A stretch of DNA of 52,131 nucleotides from an uncultured Oscillospiraceae bacterium (GTDB lineage Bacteria; Bacillota; Clostridia; Oscillospirales; Oscillospiraceae), in contig CANRFN010000027.1 of NCBI GenBank assembly GCA_947629915.1, forward strand, positions 1 through 52,131, given 5' to 3'. The notes beneath the pieces are model-generated. The model was not told the DNA's origin. It saw only the letters and a program-made list of their open reading frames with translations, and searched no databases. Below, one piece after another: positions 27,313 to 36,442 of this stretch; within the stretch, counting starts at the first letter, position 1, and each line of letters begins with the position of its first letter. A program made the position numbers and the translations under genes.

Positions 27313-28197
27313 CTACTCCAGATTCTGAATCTGCTCGCGGATCTTTTCCAGCTCCGCCTTGATGTCCAGCACCACCCGGGTGATGTCCAGGTCTGTGCAC
27401 TTGGAGCCGATGGTGTTGGCCTCCCGGTTGAACTCCTGGAGCAGGAAGTCCAGCTTCCGGCCCACTGCCCCATCTCCCTCCAGCAGCTCCCGGAGCTGGG
27501 CGATGTGGCTGTGGAGCCGGACGGTCTCCTCGTCCACCGCCACTTTGTCTGCATAGATGGCGGCCTCGGTGAGGATCCGGTTCTGGTCGATCTGGGTGCT
27601 CTGGAGCACCTCCTGGAGCCGGGTGTACAGCTTGTTCCGGTACTCCGCCACCGTCTGGGGGGAGCGCTCCTCCACCTTCTGCACCAGCTGTTCCACGGTG
27701 GCGGCCCGCTGCAGAATGTCCTCTCTCAGCTTGGCGCCCTCCCGCTCCCGCATGGCGGTGAAGTCCGCTACGGCAAGCTCCGTCACCGCCAGCAGCCGCT
27801 CCCGGACCACGTCCAGGTCGTCCTCCTGCTTCTCCACGGTGAGCACGTCCGGGAAGCGGCCCAGGTCGATGCTGGACACCCGCAGGGATACCACTTCCGG
27901 CTCCAGCGCAGACAGGGTCTTCATGGCCTGGAGATAGCCCCGGGCCAGGGGTTCATTCACCTTTACCACCGTGGCGGCATCGCTCTCGTTGGCGATGGTG
28001 ACGAGGACGTCCACCTTGCCCCGGCTCACCCGGCGCTGCACCAGGGAGCGGATGGCGTCCTCTGCAAAGATGTACGATCTGGGCAGTTTGACGGTGCAGT
28101 CCAGGTAGCGGTTGTTTACGGACTTGAGCTCTACCGTGACGCGGAAGCCGTCAAAGTTCTGTTCTCCCCGGCCATAGCCGGTCATGCTGCGGACCAT
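27313..28197 (-). CDS. YicC/YloC family endoribonuclease
   Basis: The 294-residue protein starts MVRSMTGYGRGEQ, the YicC signature, followed by ELKSVNNRYLD. The C-terminal DUF1732 part has EAAIYADKVAVDEETVRL and HIAQLRELLEGDGAVGRKLD, ending with LVQEFNREANT-type text LLQEFNREANTIGSK. Family members are endoribonucleases that act in RNA turnover. It has a good ribosome binding site (TAGGAGTGG) and opens the yicC-remA-gmk-rpoZ set. Confidence 0.94.
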   Translation of the reverse strand: MVRSMTGYGRGEQNFDGFRVTVELKSVNNRYLDCTVKLPRSYIFAEDAIRSLVQRRVSRGKVDVLVTIANESDAATVVKVNEPLARGYLQAMKTLSALEPEVVSLRVSSIDLGRFPDVLTVEKQEDDLDVVRERLLAVTELAVADFTAMREREGAKLREDILQRAATVEQLVQKVEERSPQTVAEYRNKLYTRLQEVLQSTQIDQNRILTEAAIYADKVAVDEETVRLHSHIAQLRELLEGDGAVGRKLDFLLQEFNREANTIGSKCTDLDITRVVLDIKAELEKIREQIQNLE

Positions 28198-28209
28198 CGG
28201 AATCCACTC

Positions 28210-28734
28210 CTATCCTCGGTTGGCCCGGTCGATGCGGGCCAGGTAAAATGCAATGAGACGGCTGAAGCCGTAGTCATAGGCGAGAAAAATGGCGTTACCC
28301 AGAAGGGTGATGGCCCACCAGGCCTGCAGCATCTGGGGAAGCATGCCCAGAAGAGCGCTGCCCATGGCAAAAACGGTCACGGTGAGCGCCAGATTGAAAA
28401 AGAGCAGTTTCAAGAGAAATTCTGCCGGTTTGGGAAATTTGCGGCCCTCAATGAGGGACTTGATCATGGGATAGAGGCCAAGCAGGATGCCATACAGCAG
28501 CACCAACAGTTTGTCCGGCACCAGCAGAGCCCCCAGGAGGGTCACCGCAGCCCAGGTGAGAAACCCCGCCCCAAGGCCTGCGGAGATCACCGCCCCTGCC
28601 GGGAGAATGCCCGCCAGGGCGGTCACAGCCAGCTTGCCGCTGGGAATGGCGGAGGCCGCCCATAGCAACAGCAGAGACAGGGCGCCCAATACCGCGGAAA
28701 AGGCGGCGGTACGGTTCTGATTTCCCCGGCGCAT
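28210..28734 (-). CDS. integral membrane protein of unknown function
   Basis: The 174-residue protein has about five hydrophobic helices (for example LGALSLLLLWAASAIPSG, LLVLLYGILLGLYPMI, LLKLLFFNLALTVTVFAM and LLGNAIFLAYDYGFSRLI) and basic ends. No family is obvious. Its start lies one base before the end of the J-domain gene and its stop is 12 bases before yicC, so it is surely co-transcribed. The small size and even hydrophobicity suggest a transporter component or envelope protein, but there are no diagnostic motifs. Confidence 0.75.
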   Translation of the reverse strand: MRRGNQNRTAAFSAVLGALSLLLLWAASAIPSGKLAVTALAGILPAGAVISAGLGAGFLTWAAVTLLGALLVPDKLLVLLYGILLGLYPMIKSLIEGRKFPKPAEFLLKLLFFNLALTVTVFAMGSALLGMLPQMLQAWWAITLLGNAIFLAYDYGFSRLIAFYLARIDRANRG

Positions 28735-28735
28735 C

Positions 28736-29362
28736 TCAGCAGCGGCCTCCTCCGCAGAGGCAGTTGAGGCACATCATGGTGGTGCAGCAGTCCATGGCAT
28801 CGCAGCTGGAGCCGGCGGACTGGGGCTGATAGCTGTACCCGCCCCGCTGCATCATGGCCAGCGCCTGGCGGTACTCCATGTTCTGCGGGTTCATCTGGAC
28901 GGCGATCTGATAGTTCTGCCGGGCCTCGTCCAGCCAGCCCCGGCGGTATGCGATGCTTCCCATGAGAAAGTACCACTCGGCGGTCTTCATGCCGCTGCCC
29001 TGGAGCAGCTGCTCTGCGGCATCCAGAGAGCCGCTGTTGATGAGCTGCCGGGCCTGCTGATAGACGGCGGAGCTGCTCTGGGAACTGCCCTGGGAACTGC
29101 CCTGGCTGCTGTAGCTGGACTGGGAGGCGCTGCTGTATCCGCCGCCATACCCGCCGCCGCTGTATCCTCCGCCCTCTCTGCTCTTGGTGATGGCGTCGTA
29201 GGCGTCATTGATCTCCTTCATCTTCTCCTCTGCCAGGTCCGCCAGAGGATTGTCCTGATAGTTGTCCGGATGATACTTCCGGGCCAGCTCCCGATAGGCC
29301 TTTTTGATCTCAGCATCGCTGGCATCGGGGCTTACCCCCAGCACCTCATAGGGATTCCGCAT
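28736..29362 (-). CDS. J-domain protein with Cys-rich tail
   Basis: The 208-residue protein has an N-terminal J domain (about 3-62) with [14 protein letters not shown] and the HPD triad in [12 protein letters not shown], which activates Hsp70. A Gly/Ser/Tyr/Gln-rich linker (about 65-100) precedes two TPR-like helices ([40 protein letters not shown]). The last residues are cysteine rich ([20 protein letters not shown]), which may bind metal. It has AAAGGAGCG before the ATG at 29362 and overlaps the DUF5685 gene by 17 bases. It is not classical DnaJ: there is no central zinc domain. Confidence 0.88.
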   Translation of the reverse strand: MRNPYEVLGVSPDASDAEIKKAYRELARKYHPDNYQDNPLADLAEEKMKEINDAYDAITKSREGGGYSGGGYGGGYSSASQSSYSSQGSSQGSSQSSSAVYQQARQLINSGSLDAAEQLLQGSGMKTAEWYFLMGSIAYRRGWLDEARQNYQIAVQMNPQNMEYRQALAMMQRGGYSYQPQSAGSSCDAMDCCTTMMCLNCLCGGGRC

Positions 29363-30254
29363 GCGTGAGCGCTCCTTTGTCTGTTTTTCGGCCCCTGCCG
29401 GAATTGCGCTGCATCTCCCGCCACCGCCCGTCCAGCACGGCACACTGCACCGCCGGGATGCCGATGGTGAGAATGTTCTCCACCACCGGGGTCCAGGGCC
29501 CCAGCTCCATGAGATTGGCCGCGGAGACCGCAAGGCGCACGGAGTGGGTCATGGTGGTCTCCACGTATTCCCGCTGCTGGGAGACCCCCTCCGGAAAGCG
29601 GGCGGCCAGCGGGTTGTACCGCTGCGCCCGCCGGTCTTCCGCCAGGTCATCCCAGGCGTCTGCGATGTAGATCCAGCGCCCTGTGTGGTACAGCAGCTGG
29701 GCCAGCGGCCGCCGCATCCGGGGTCCCCCCGGGTGCTCCGCCGCCGCGGCGGCGAGGATGCTGGCAAAGGTGTCTGCCACCCGGTCCAGCGCTGGCGACT
29801 GCGCCGCCTCCAGGGCGCTGAGCTGGGTGAGATGCTCCCGCACCGCCGCATCGAAGGCGGGCCGGGCTGCAGCTGCCCTGCGATATGCCCGCCGGAAGAG
29901 CAGGGACAGAAACCTGGCGGGAAGCCCGGCGATGGGCCCCTTGTCTGAGACATCATCGCGGAGCTTGTGCCATGTGAGGAGGATGCTCTCATCCGCCGCC
30001 GCATCCATCCCCGGCCCTGTGAGACAGGCCTGGGGGGCTCGGAAGGGGTGTACCGGGCAGCGGCGGCAGTCTGTACAGGTCTGCTCCCCCGCCAGAAGAA
30101 TGGCCAGAAAGGTAAAATCGTACTGCAGTGTGAGCCGGGCCAGAAAGCCGTGCCGCCGCCCCATGGCGTGGCAGAGGCCGCAGTAGGCGCCCTGGTAGAG
30201 CTCCCTCTGGGCCGGGTCCAGCTGCTGCAGGGCCGGCCTGACGTACCCGAACAT
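29346..30254 (-). CDS. DUF5685 family protein
   Basis: The 302-residue cytosolic protein begins [20 protein letters not shown]. It has cysteine pairs in [13 protein letters not shown] and [22 protein letters not shown], and a helical body with [20 protein letters not shown]. This matches the DUF5685 group, found beside J-domain proteins in clostridia; the cysteines could hold a metal. The ATG overlaps the cdaR stop (ATGA) and the 3' end overlaps the J-domain gene, so it is tightly coupled to both. Function is unknown. Confidence 0.8.
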   Translation of the reverse strand: MFGYVRPALQQLDPAQRELYQGAYCGLCHAMGRRHGFLARLTLQYDFTFLAILLAGEQTCTDCRRCPVHPFRAPQACLTGPGMDAAADESILLTWHKLRDDVSDKGPIAGLPARFLSLLFRRAYRRAAAARPAFDAAVREHLTQLSALEAAQSPALDRVADTFASILAAAAAEHPGGPRMRRPLAQLLYHTGRWIYIADAWDDLAEDRRAQRYNPLAARFPEGVSQQREYVETTMTHSVRLAVSAANLMELGPWTPVVENILTIGIPAVQCAVLDGRWREMQRNSGRGRKTDKGALTHAESL

Positions 30255-31726
30255 CAGCCTTCCGCCGTGGGAGACGGCTCCTCCGCGCCCTCCGGGGAGG
30301 GCTCCGGCACATACTGCGTCAGCTCCACGGTGACCCGGTAGTCTGCGGTAAGCACGCCCACCACGTCCCGGTTCTCCGGGATGTGCAGCTGCACCGTGGC
30401 GGAGATGGAGTACATGCCCACAAGGCCCGGGTCGCTGCAGTCCACGGAGATCAGTATGTTCTCCTCGGAGATCCGGTCCAGGATCTCTGCGGGGCCCCGG
30501 ATCTGGACATCCACCACCTGGGTGATGAGGTTGGGCACCAGGCCCTCGGGCACGTTGATGCAGCTGATGTTGGAGGACGAGAAGGTCCGGGTCTCCAGCT
30601 GCTCTTTGAAGTGAATGGCCACCGTCACCTCCCGCACGCCGCTGACGTTGTTCAGCTCATCGGAGAGGGGCACGGGATAGGTGAGCACATCGCCGTCTGA
30701 GACGGCGGCCAGGTCCACGGTGGCCAGGGTGATGGCGCCGGAGGCCTTGATGGCCTCCACCGCATCCCGAGACCCGCCTACCGTGATGCTGGTGGCGCTC
30801 ATCTCCAGCTCCACCTTGTCTGCGGTGAGGCCGCCGCCATCGATGAGATTCACGGTGAGGGGGATCTGGGCCACAGCCTGCACCGGGAAGGTGACGTTTA
30901 CCGTGTCCTCACTGGCCACAACCCCCAGGGCATCCATGTCCAGCACATCCCCTGCCGGGGACTCCAGCTGGAACGGGAAGTCTCCCGTCACGGTGTCTGT
31001 GAGCTCGGTGTCGCTGATGGTCACTACGGCGTAGCGGATCTGGTTCACGTTCTCCAAAATGCCGCTCACCGTGATCTTGTTGGGGTAGATCACAAAGTCG
31101 CTGTCCACGCCGGCCAGATACCCCTCCGCGGCGCTGCCGGTAAAGCGGCCCACCACTTCGATCTCCCGGGAGCTGGTGCGGGCCACGTCCACCCGCAGGG
31201 AGCTGCCGTTGATGCCGTACTCCACCGAGACATCGTCCCGGCTGATGCCGCTGGGCGGGCTCACGATGTACGCCACCGTCTGGGTGCCGTCTGTGGTGAT
31301 GCCGGACACGTTGGCGGTCACGGTGAGGGTGTTTCGGTCCAGGTTGCTCAGGATGGAGGGCACCGCCCGCACCGTGATGGATACGGTGTAGTCCCCCTGA
31401 ATCCGCAGGTTGCGCTCCTCCAGTACGTCTGTGCCGGCGAAGGTCACCGGGATGCTGTCTATGGTCTTGGACTCCGGCTCGGTGGAGCCCGAGGTGTAGT
31501 ACAGCCACAGGGAAAAGGAGATCACCAGAGAGACCAGAATCAGAAAGATGTTGCTGGATGTGATCCGTTTGATGGTGTCGCGCAGCTTTTTCAAGACGCC
31601 CTCTCTGTTGCGGTCTCCCTCCGGAGACGGCTGGGAGGGCTCTTTCGCCGTCTGCTGGGGAACACCGCTCTGCTGTTGTGCCTGCATCTGCCTCACCGCC
31701 CTTTTGGCCTTGTCCTGTTCCGTCAT
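30254..31726 (-). CDS. cdaR: CdaR, YbbR-domain regulator of diadenylate cyclase
   Basis: The 490-residue protein has a Gln/Pro-rich cytosolic N-terminus, one membrane helix (about 58-78, NIFLILVSLVISFSLWLYY) and about 400 extracytoplasmic residues. The outer part has four YbbR repeats recognisable by recurrent IPVTF, VSVTV and VRGPA-like patterns (IQIRGPAEILD-type text VQIRGPAEILD). CdaR modulates the cyclase CdaA from outside. It begins three bases after cdaA ends, the usual arrangement, though no glmM follows. Confidence 0.92.
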   Translation of the reverse strand: MTEQDKAKRAVRQMQAQQQSGVPQQTAKEPSQPSPEGDRNREGVLKKLRDTIKRITSSNIFLILVSLVISFSLWLYYTSGSTEPESKTIDSIPVTFAGTDVLEERNLRIQGDYTVSITVRAVPSILSNLDRNTLTVTANVSGITTDGTQTVAYIVSPPSGISRDDVSVEYGINGSSLRVDVARTSSREIEVVGRFTGSAAEGYLAGVDSDFVIYPNKITVSGILENVNQIRYAVVTISDTELTDTVTGDFPFQLESPAGDVLDMDALGVVASEDTVNVTFPVQAVAQIPLTVNLIDGGGLTADKVELEMSATSITVGGSRDAVEAIKASGAITLATVDLAAVSDGDVLTYPVPLSDELNNVSGVREVTVAIHFKEQLETRTFSSSNISCINVPEGLVPNLITQVVDVQIRGPAEILDRISEENILISVDCSDPGLVGMYSISATVQLHIPENRDVVGVLTADYRVTVELTQYVPEPSPEGAEEPSPTAEG

Positions 31727-31729
31727 GGA

Positions 31730-32617
31730 TCAGGCGTTTTTCCGGGCGTTGCCGATGCCGAACGGCTTGGCCTTCGGTGCCCGTTTCGGTTCCTTTTCGG
31801 GACCTCTGTTCTCATCCCGGACCAGTTCCAGGGTGAGCCTCTCTTTCAACTCCTCCGGGGTGAGCCGGCGGGTGATGGTGCCGCCCACCGCCACGGAGAT
31901 GGTGCCGGTCTCTTCCGAGCACACCGCCACCACGGCATCGTTGCTCTCACTGCAGCCGATGGCCGCCCGGTGGCGCATCCCCAGCTCCTTGTCCAGGGCC
32001 ATGCCGGTGAGGGGCAAGGTGCAGCCGGCGGCGATGATGCGGCCTTTCCGGACGATGATGGCGCCATCGTGGAGGGGCGCCTTGTTCCAGAAGAGGTTTT
32101 TCAACAGCTCCTCATCGATCCGGCAGTCCAGGCGGGTGCCGCTGCCGATGATGTCGTCCAGCACGGTGTCCCGCTCGAAGACCATGAGGGCACCCACCTT
32201 TTCCCTGGCAAAGGCGGTATAGGCCTTCACCGTCTCATCGATGGCCTGGATGGTGTCGTCCTCCTCGTTGGAGGCGATGATGAGGTCTGTAAAGCGGACG
32301 CTGCCCATCTTCTCCAGCATCAGGCGGATCTCTTTCTGGAAGATCACGATCACCGCCAGAAAGCCGATGCCCATGGCGCCGTTTAAGATGGTGCGCGTGA
32401 CCCGCAGCTGCATGATGTTGGCCAGCACCATAAAGGCCACCAGGAGCAGCAGGGCCCGCATGACCTGCCCGAGACGGCTGTTCTGGCAGAATTTCAGCAG
32501 CATGAAGATGCCGAACGCCACGATCACGATGTCGATGACGTCCACAATGCCGATCATCGAGAAGTACTCCGGAAAGGCCTTGATGATGTTTTGCAGCGTT
32601 TCTCTGAACTCAGGCAT
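31730..32617 (-). CDS. cdaA: diadenylate cyclase CdaA
   Basis: The 295-residue membrane enzyme makes c-di-AMP. Three N-terminal helices (about 20-95) lead to the DisA_N domain with the active motifs LHDGAIIV and GMRHRAAIG (DGA and RHR), so it should be active. The ATG at 32617 has GGAGGGGGG upstream; a GTG 21 bases earlier is in frame but has no site. The C-terminus ends in a basic Lys/Pro stretch. It is the first gene of the long run of minus-strand genes behind a good promoter. Confidence 0.95.
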   Translation of the reverse strand: MPEFRETLQNIIKAFPEYFSMIGIVDVIDIVIVAFGIFMLLKFCQNSRLGQVMRALLLLVAFMVLANIMQLRVTRTILNGAMGIGFLAVIVIFQKEIRLMLEKMGSVRFTDLIIASNEEDDTIQAIDETVKAYTAFAREKVGALMVFERDTVLDDIIGSGTRLDCRIDEELLKNLFWNKAPLHDGAIIVRKGRIIAAGCTLPLTGMALDKELGMRHRAAIGCSESNDAVVAVCSEETGTISVAVGGTITRRLTPEELKERLTLELVRDENRGPEKEPKRAPKAKPFGIGNARKNA

Positions 32618-32694
32618 AGCGCAATCCCCCCTCCGCACTGGCGAAGTCCTACGGGCAGCGTGTGGCAGCCAGGTAGGTTGCCAGACGCTGCAGC

Positions 32695-32724
32695 ATTATA
32701 TCATATACCGGTTGAGAATGGCAA
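32695..32724 (-). promoter_or_regulatory. promoter of the cdaA operon
   Basis: Minus strand TTGCCA (32719-32724), 18-base spacer, TATAAT (32695-32700). The start is about 70 bases before cdaA. Confidence 0.75.
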
Positions 32725-32792
32725 GGGAATGGTGAAAATTTCACAATTCCAAGCAGAGGCGGCTTTTTGCCTGATTTTCCGCCATTTTTCAC

Positions 32793-32834
32793 AAAAAGAG
32801 GCTGAAGCGGCGCGGGAAAACGCCGTTTCAGCCT
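32793..32834 (-). terminator. terminator of the cysteine desulfurase gene
   Basis: A 14-pair stem (32821-32834 with 32799-32812, one mismatch) is followed on the minus strand by CTTTTTG. It separates the desulfurase operon from the cdaA promoter. Confidence 0.88.
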
Positions 32835-32842
32835 GGATCGCG

Positions 32843-33976
32843 TCAGCCGGGATGCCGGTTTGGACAGGTGTGGAGGATGCGCCGCACCGCTGAGGCCGCG
32901 GCATCCGTCTCCTCCGGCCGGTTAAAGGCGGAGAAGCTGAAGCGCACCGTGCCGGTCCGCAGCGTCCCCGCCGTCTGGTGGGCCAGAGGGGCGCAGTGGA
33001 GTCCGGCCCGCACCGCAATTCCCTGCCCGGCCAGCCGCTCCCCCAAGGTCTCCGGGTCCATGCCCTCCGACGTGATGGACAACACCCCCGCCATGTGGGG
33101 CCCCTGATAGACCGAGACGCCGGGAATTCCCTGCAGCTGTCCTGCCAGCCGATGGGTGAGCTGCATCTCGTGGCGGAGGATTGTGCCGGGGGTCTTTCGC
33201 CGGACGAAGCGGATCCCCTCCAGCAGCCCCGCCGCCCCGCAGACGTTGTGGGTGCCCGCCTCCAGCCGGTCCGGGAGGAAGTCCGGCATCTCCTGCTGCC
33301 GGGAGAGGCTGCCGGTGCCGCCGTAGAGCAGCGGCATAGCATCCCCGCCGCAGAGGAGGAGCCCGGTGCCCTGGGGCCCATACAGGCCCTTGTGCCCGGG
33401 CATGGCCACAAAGCTGGCGCCCCACCCCGCGAGGTCCACCGGCAGCGTGCCGGCCCCCTGGGAGGCGTCCACGATCAGGGGGACCCCCTTCTCCCGGCAG
33501 AGGGCGGCGATCCGGTCTATGGGCAGAAGGAAGCCGAACACATTGGAGACCATGGTGCACACCACTGCAGCCATGGGGGTGTGCAGGGCCTCGGCAAAGG
33601 CCTCCACCGCGGCGTCCTGGTCGAAGAGGGGGCTGCGGGCCACAAAGATCCGGGCGCCGGCGGCCCGCAGGGGTCTTGTAACCGCGTTGTGCTCGTAGCC
33701 GGAGAGCAGCACCGGGTCTCCCGGGCGGACCAGAGACCGGATGGCGATGTTCAGCCCGTGGGTGGCGTTGCCGGTGAGGATGACCTGCTCCGGGTTGGGC
33801 ACCCCGAAGAGGGACGCCGCCTCCTCCCGGAGATGGAACATCACATCGGCGGCCTCGGCGCTGGCGGGATAGCCGCCGCGGCCGGGGCTGGCGAGGTGGG
33901 TCATGGCCCAGGCGGCGGCCCGGGGCACAGACGCGGGCTTCTGCAGTGTGGTGGCGGCGCTGTCCAGGTAGATCAT
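32843..33976 (-). CDS. cysteine desulfurase-type PLP enzyme
   Basis: The 377-residue class V aminotransferase-fold protein starts MIYLDSAATTLQKP. It shows GNATHGLNIAI, DASQGAGTLPVDL with the PLP-binding Asp, the PLP lysine in MPGHKGLYGPQG, and a catalytic-type cysteine in AGLHCAPLAH. Such enzymes take sulfur (or selenium) from cysteine (or selenocysteine). It overlaps a DUF3343 gene by four bases. The pair suggests sulfur or selenium delivery rather than general iron-sulfur cluster assembly, since no scaffold gene follows. Which substrate is used cannot be read. Confidence 0.9.
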   Translation of the reverse strand: MIYLDSAATTLQKPASVPRAAAWAMTHLASPGRGGYPASAEAADVMFHLREEAASLFGVPNPEQVILTGNATHGLNIAIRSLVRPGDPVLLSGYEHNAVTRPLRAAGARIFVARSPLFDQDAAVEAFAEALHTPMAAVVCTMVSNVFGFLLPIDRIAALCREKGVPLIVDASQGAGTLPVDLAGWGASFVAMPGHKGLYGPQGTGLLLCGGDAMPLLYGGTGSLSRQQEMPDFLPDRLEAGTHNVCGAAGLLEGIRFVRRKTPGTILRHEMQLTHRLAGQLQGIPGVSVYQGPHMAGVLSITSEGMDPETLGERLAGQGIAVRAGLHCAPLAHQTAGTLRTGTVRFSFSAFNRPEETDAAASAVRRILHTCPNRHPG

Positions 33977-34227
33977 AGCACCGCCTCGCTGTACTCCCCG
34001 GCCGCGGACTGGACAAACACCTGTTTCGGGGGCAAACCCTCCCGCCGCAGCAGTACCAGGGCGTCTGCCAGCCGCTTTTCCCCCACCCGCACGCAGTATC
34101 CGCAGCCGTCTTTGGCAATGCGCCCGGGGGTGCGCATCACGGTGCCGGCAATCCCTCCCCGCTCCAGTATGCGGGCCGTGCGCTGCGCGTAGGTCAGGGA
34201 GCGGCAGAGAATCAAGTAGTGAACCAT
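33973..34227 (-). CDS. DUF3343, putative Se/S carrier-like protein
   Basis: The 84-residue protein begins MVHYLILCRSLTYAQRTARI. It has TPGRIAKDGCGYCVRV, with two cysteines two residues apart, as in the DUF3343 family, small proteins found beside cysteine desulfurases and selenium genes. The CGYC motif could take a persulfide. It is the first gene of the two-gene operon, with GGAAAGGAAGG upstream. The role as sulfur or selenium acceptor is inferred from neighbours. Confidence 0.85.
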   Translation of the reverse strand: MVHYLILCRSLTYAQRTARILERGGIAGTVMRTPGRIAKDGCGYCVRVGEKRLADALVLLRREGLPPKQVFVQSAAGEYSEAVL

Positions 34228-34249
34228 CGGCCCAGCCTTCCTTTCCGAA

Positions 34250-34325
34250 GCGGATGGCCTGGGGCCATCCGCAGGGAGACGCCGAAGCGCCCCTCCCAGT
34301 GCAGCATATGCTCCGGGAGGGGCGC
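34250..34325 (-). repeat. two GC-rich hairpins between ispF and DUF3343
   Basis: One 11-bp stem (34287-34297 with 34315-34325) contains an inner AGCAT/ATGCT palindrome. A second 10-bp stem (34250-34259 with 34263-34272) follows. They stand between ispF and the DUF3343 ribosome binding site. Neither has a T-run; they may end ispD-ispF transcripts weakly or shape the DUF3343 leader. Confidence 0.55.
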
Positions 34326-34368
34326 AGGTTCCAGTCTGAAAAGAAGTTGAACGAAGGCCGGGTGGGTG

Positions 34369-34845
34369 CTACGCGGTCTCCTCCAGCAGCGCCACGGCGT
34401 GGGCGGCCATGCCCTCGCCGGTGCCGGTGAAGCCCAGTCTCTCCTCGGTGGTGGCCTTTACGTTCACCCGCTGGGCGGGGATGCCGATCACCTCCGCCAG
34501 CTTCTGCCGCATCTCCGGCACATAGGGGGCCAGCTTTGGCCGCTGGGCGATCACCGTGGCGTCCACGTTGCCCACCCGAAAGCCATGGGCCGTGAGCATG
34601 TCCATCACCCGCCCCAGCAGGATGAGGCTGGAGATGCCCTCGTAGGCGGGGTCGGTGTCCGGGAACGCCCCGCCGATGTCGCCGAGGCCGGCTGCCCCCA
34701 GAAGGGCGTCCATCACCGCGTGGGTGAGCACATCGGCATCGGAGTGGCCCAGAAGGCCCTTGTCCCAGGGGATCTCCACCCCGCCCAGGATCAGCTTGCG
34801 GCCCTCTACGATTCGATGTACGTCATATCCGTGTCCGATTCGCAT
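34369..34845 (-). CDS. ispF: 2-C-methyl-D-erythritol 2,4-cyclodiphosphate synthase
   Basis: The 158-residue enzyme of the MEP isoprenoid pathway begins [15 protein letters not shown] with the metal ligands Asp and His of [35 protein letters not shown] and the end segment [20 protein letters not shown] are all typical. It overlaps ispD by one base, so the two enzymes of consecutive pathway steps are made together. Confidence 0.97.
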   Translation of the reverse strand: MRIGHGYDVHRIVEGRKLILGGVEIPWDKGLLGHSDADVLTHAVMDALLGAAGLGDIGGAFPDTDPAYEGISSLILLGRVMDMLTAHGFRVGNVDATVIAQRPKLAPYVPEMRQKLAEVIGIPAQRVNVKATTEERLGFTGTGEGMAAHAVALLEETA

Positions 34846-35567
34846 CAGCCCAGCGCCTCCCGGTCCAGAATGGCCTCTGCCAGGGTGAGGTCCTGGGGCG
34901 TGGTGAGCTTGATGTTTCGCTCACTGCCCGGGGTGAGGACCACCTGCATGCCGAGGCGCTCCACCGCCATGCAGTCGTCTGTGAGGTCTGCCCTGTCGTC
35001 CAGGGCCTTTTGCAGGGCCGCCCGGATGAGATCGGCGTCAAAGACCTGGGGGGTCTGTACGGCCTGGAGGAGAGACCGGTCCAAGGTGGTCTTCACGATG
35101 CCGCCCTGCACCTGCTTTACCGTGTCCTTCAGGGGGATGGACGGGGCCGCGGCGCCGTTCTTCCCCGCCTGCTCCACCGCGGCCTGGATCACCTCAGCGG
35201 GCACCAGAGGCCGGGCGGCATCGTGGATGGCGATGAGGTTGGCGTCCCGGCGGGCCTCCAGGGTGCCGAGACGGGCGGACTGCGTGCGGGTGGCGCCGCC
35301 CCGAATCACCTTTGAGACCTTGTCCAGCCCGTTCTCCTTACAGAGGGCCGCCACCGGGCCGATCAGGTCGTCCCGGGTCACCACCACGATCTCCTGGATA
35401 CAGGGCGCGGCCTGGAAGGCGCGGATGGAGCGGAGAATCACCGGCTCCCCCGCCAGTTCTGCCGTGAGTTTGTCAAAGCCCATGCGGGCCGAACTGCCGG
35501 CGGCCACGATCACCGCCGTACAGATGCGTTCCGGTTCCTTCTTACGGAATTTGGATAGGAAATCCAT
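34845..35567 (-). CDS. ispD: 2-C-methyl-D-erythritol 4-phosphate cytidylyltransferase
   Basis: The 240-residue enzyme makes CDP-ME from MEP and CTP. It has the nucleotide loop [40 protein letters not shown] and AVQTPQVFD. The ATG at 35567 is followed by a short basic start ([14 protein letters not shown]) before the core; an in-frame start at 35621 would overlap the carD terminator. The ribosome binding site is weak (GGGGGAC). It follows carD on the same strand and is fused with ispF by overlap. Confidence 0.95.
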   Translation of the reverse strand: MDFLSKFRKKEPERICTAVIVAAGSSARMGFDKLTAELAGEPVILRSIRAFQAAPCIQEIVVVTRDDLIGPVAALCKENGLDKVSKVIRGGATRTQSARLGTLEARRDANLIAIHDAARPLVPAEVIQAAVEQAGKNGAAAPSIPLKDTVKQVQGGIVKTTLDRSLLQAVQTPQVFDADLIRAALQKALDDRADLTDDCMAVERLGMQVVLTPGSERNIKLTTPQDLTLAEAILDREALG

Positions 35568-35593
35568 GCAAAACGTCCCCCGATTAACCTGCG

Positions 35594-35617
35594 AAAAGGA
35601 GCCCTGAGGCTCCTTTT
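35594..35617 (-). terminator. terminator after carD
   Basis: GGAGCC/GGCTCC stem (35598-35613) flanked by AAAA and TTTT, so it can work in both directions. It lies 11 bases after carD and before ispD; some read-through is needed for ispD-ispF unless they have their own promoter. Confidence 0.75.
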
Positions 35618-35627
35618 GCATCGTTTG

Positions 35628-36110
35628 TTATGAACCGCTTAACAGCTGGTCTACTTCGGCCTCCACGGTCTCGTACGGCACGTCCCTGGCCAAAACCAGC
35701 TCAGAGATGAGAATCTGCTTGGCCATGTGGAGCATTTTCCGCTCCCCATTGGACAGACCGCGCTCGGCCTCCCTGGCCATCAGCCCCTTGATTACCCTTG
35801 CCACTTCCAGTAAATTTCCGCTCTTGAGTCTCACCATGTTTTCCCGATACCGGCGATTCCAATTCTGGGTCATATCCACCGTGATGGACTGCATCTCCTG
35901 CATGATGTTTGCCGCCTCATCGTTGGAGACCACGGGACGCACACCGATCTCTTCGCTGGTGGCGGTGGGAATCATCACCATCATGCTCCCAGTGGAGAGC
36001 TTCAGCATGTAATAGTCCTGTACCTTCCCGGCTACCTTCTGCTGCACGATGGAGTCTATGACACCTGCCCCATGCATGGGGTGAACCACCTTGTCGCCTA
36101 CCTGATACAC
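35628..36110 (-). CDS. CarD family transcription regulator
   Basis: The 160-residue RNA-polymerase-binding protein begins YQVGDKVVHPMHGAGVI, the Tudor-like CarD_CdnL domain. A helical DNA-binding part with RRYRENMVRLKSGNLLEVA and LMAREAERGLSNGERKML follows. These proteins stabilise open promoter complexes, often at rRNA promoters. I take the GTG at 36110, where the protein begins as in the family and GGGGAGG has the right spacing; a GTG three codons earlier overlaps that site. It has its own strong promoter. Confidence 0.92.
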   Translation of the reverse strand: MYQVGDKVVHPMHGAGVIDSIVQQKVAGKVQDYYMLKLSTGSMMVMIPTATSEEIGVRPVVSNDEAANIMQEMQSITVDMTQNWNRRYRENMVRLKSGNLLEVARVIKGLMAREAERGLSNGERKMLHMAKQILISELVLARDVPYETVEAEVDQLLSGS

Positions 36111-36157
36111 AGAAACCACCTCCCCACAGAATCAGGGTGCACAAGTACCTGCTAGAG

Positions 36158-36186
36158 ATTATACACGATTCTATGTGAAATGGCAA
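36158..36186 (-). promoter_or_regulatory. promoter of carD
   Basis: Minus strand TTGCCA (36181-36186), 17-base spacer, TATAAT (36158-36163), about 45 bases before the carD start. Apart from this promoter, 36190-36366 is AT-rich and I see no gene in it. Confidence 0.82.
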
Positions 36187-36366
36187 GAAAAATTTTTCGA
36201 AAAAGCTGGAATCGTGAAAATTTCATCATACTCTGCGTATTCGACTGCCAGAGATGGTTTCCACATGTATGAATGTAAATATATGTCTGACACTGTTCGG
36301 TATTGTTGGAATTTAATGGATTACGCCGTGCCCAGGCGGTTGGCGCACCAGGGGCTCAATGAGGCG

Positions 36367-36415
36367 CAGACAGGAGACGCTCCCCTGGGGTTCTGCGGGA
36401 AACATCTCCTGTCTG
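36367..36415. repeat. 11-bp inverted repeat after the FAH gene
   Basis: CAGACAGGAGA (36367-36377) pairs with TCTCCTGTCTG (36405-36415), enclosing a smaller CCCC/GGGG hairpin. It lies 28 bases after the FAH-family stop and is probably its terminator, although no T-run follows on the minus strand. Confidence 0.6.
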
Positions 36416-36442
36416 GTTTCGATCTGGTTGCATCGCTCGGGG

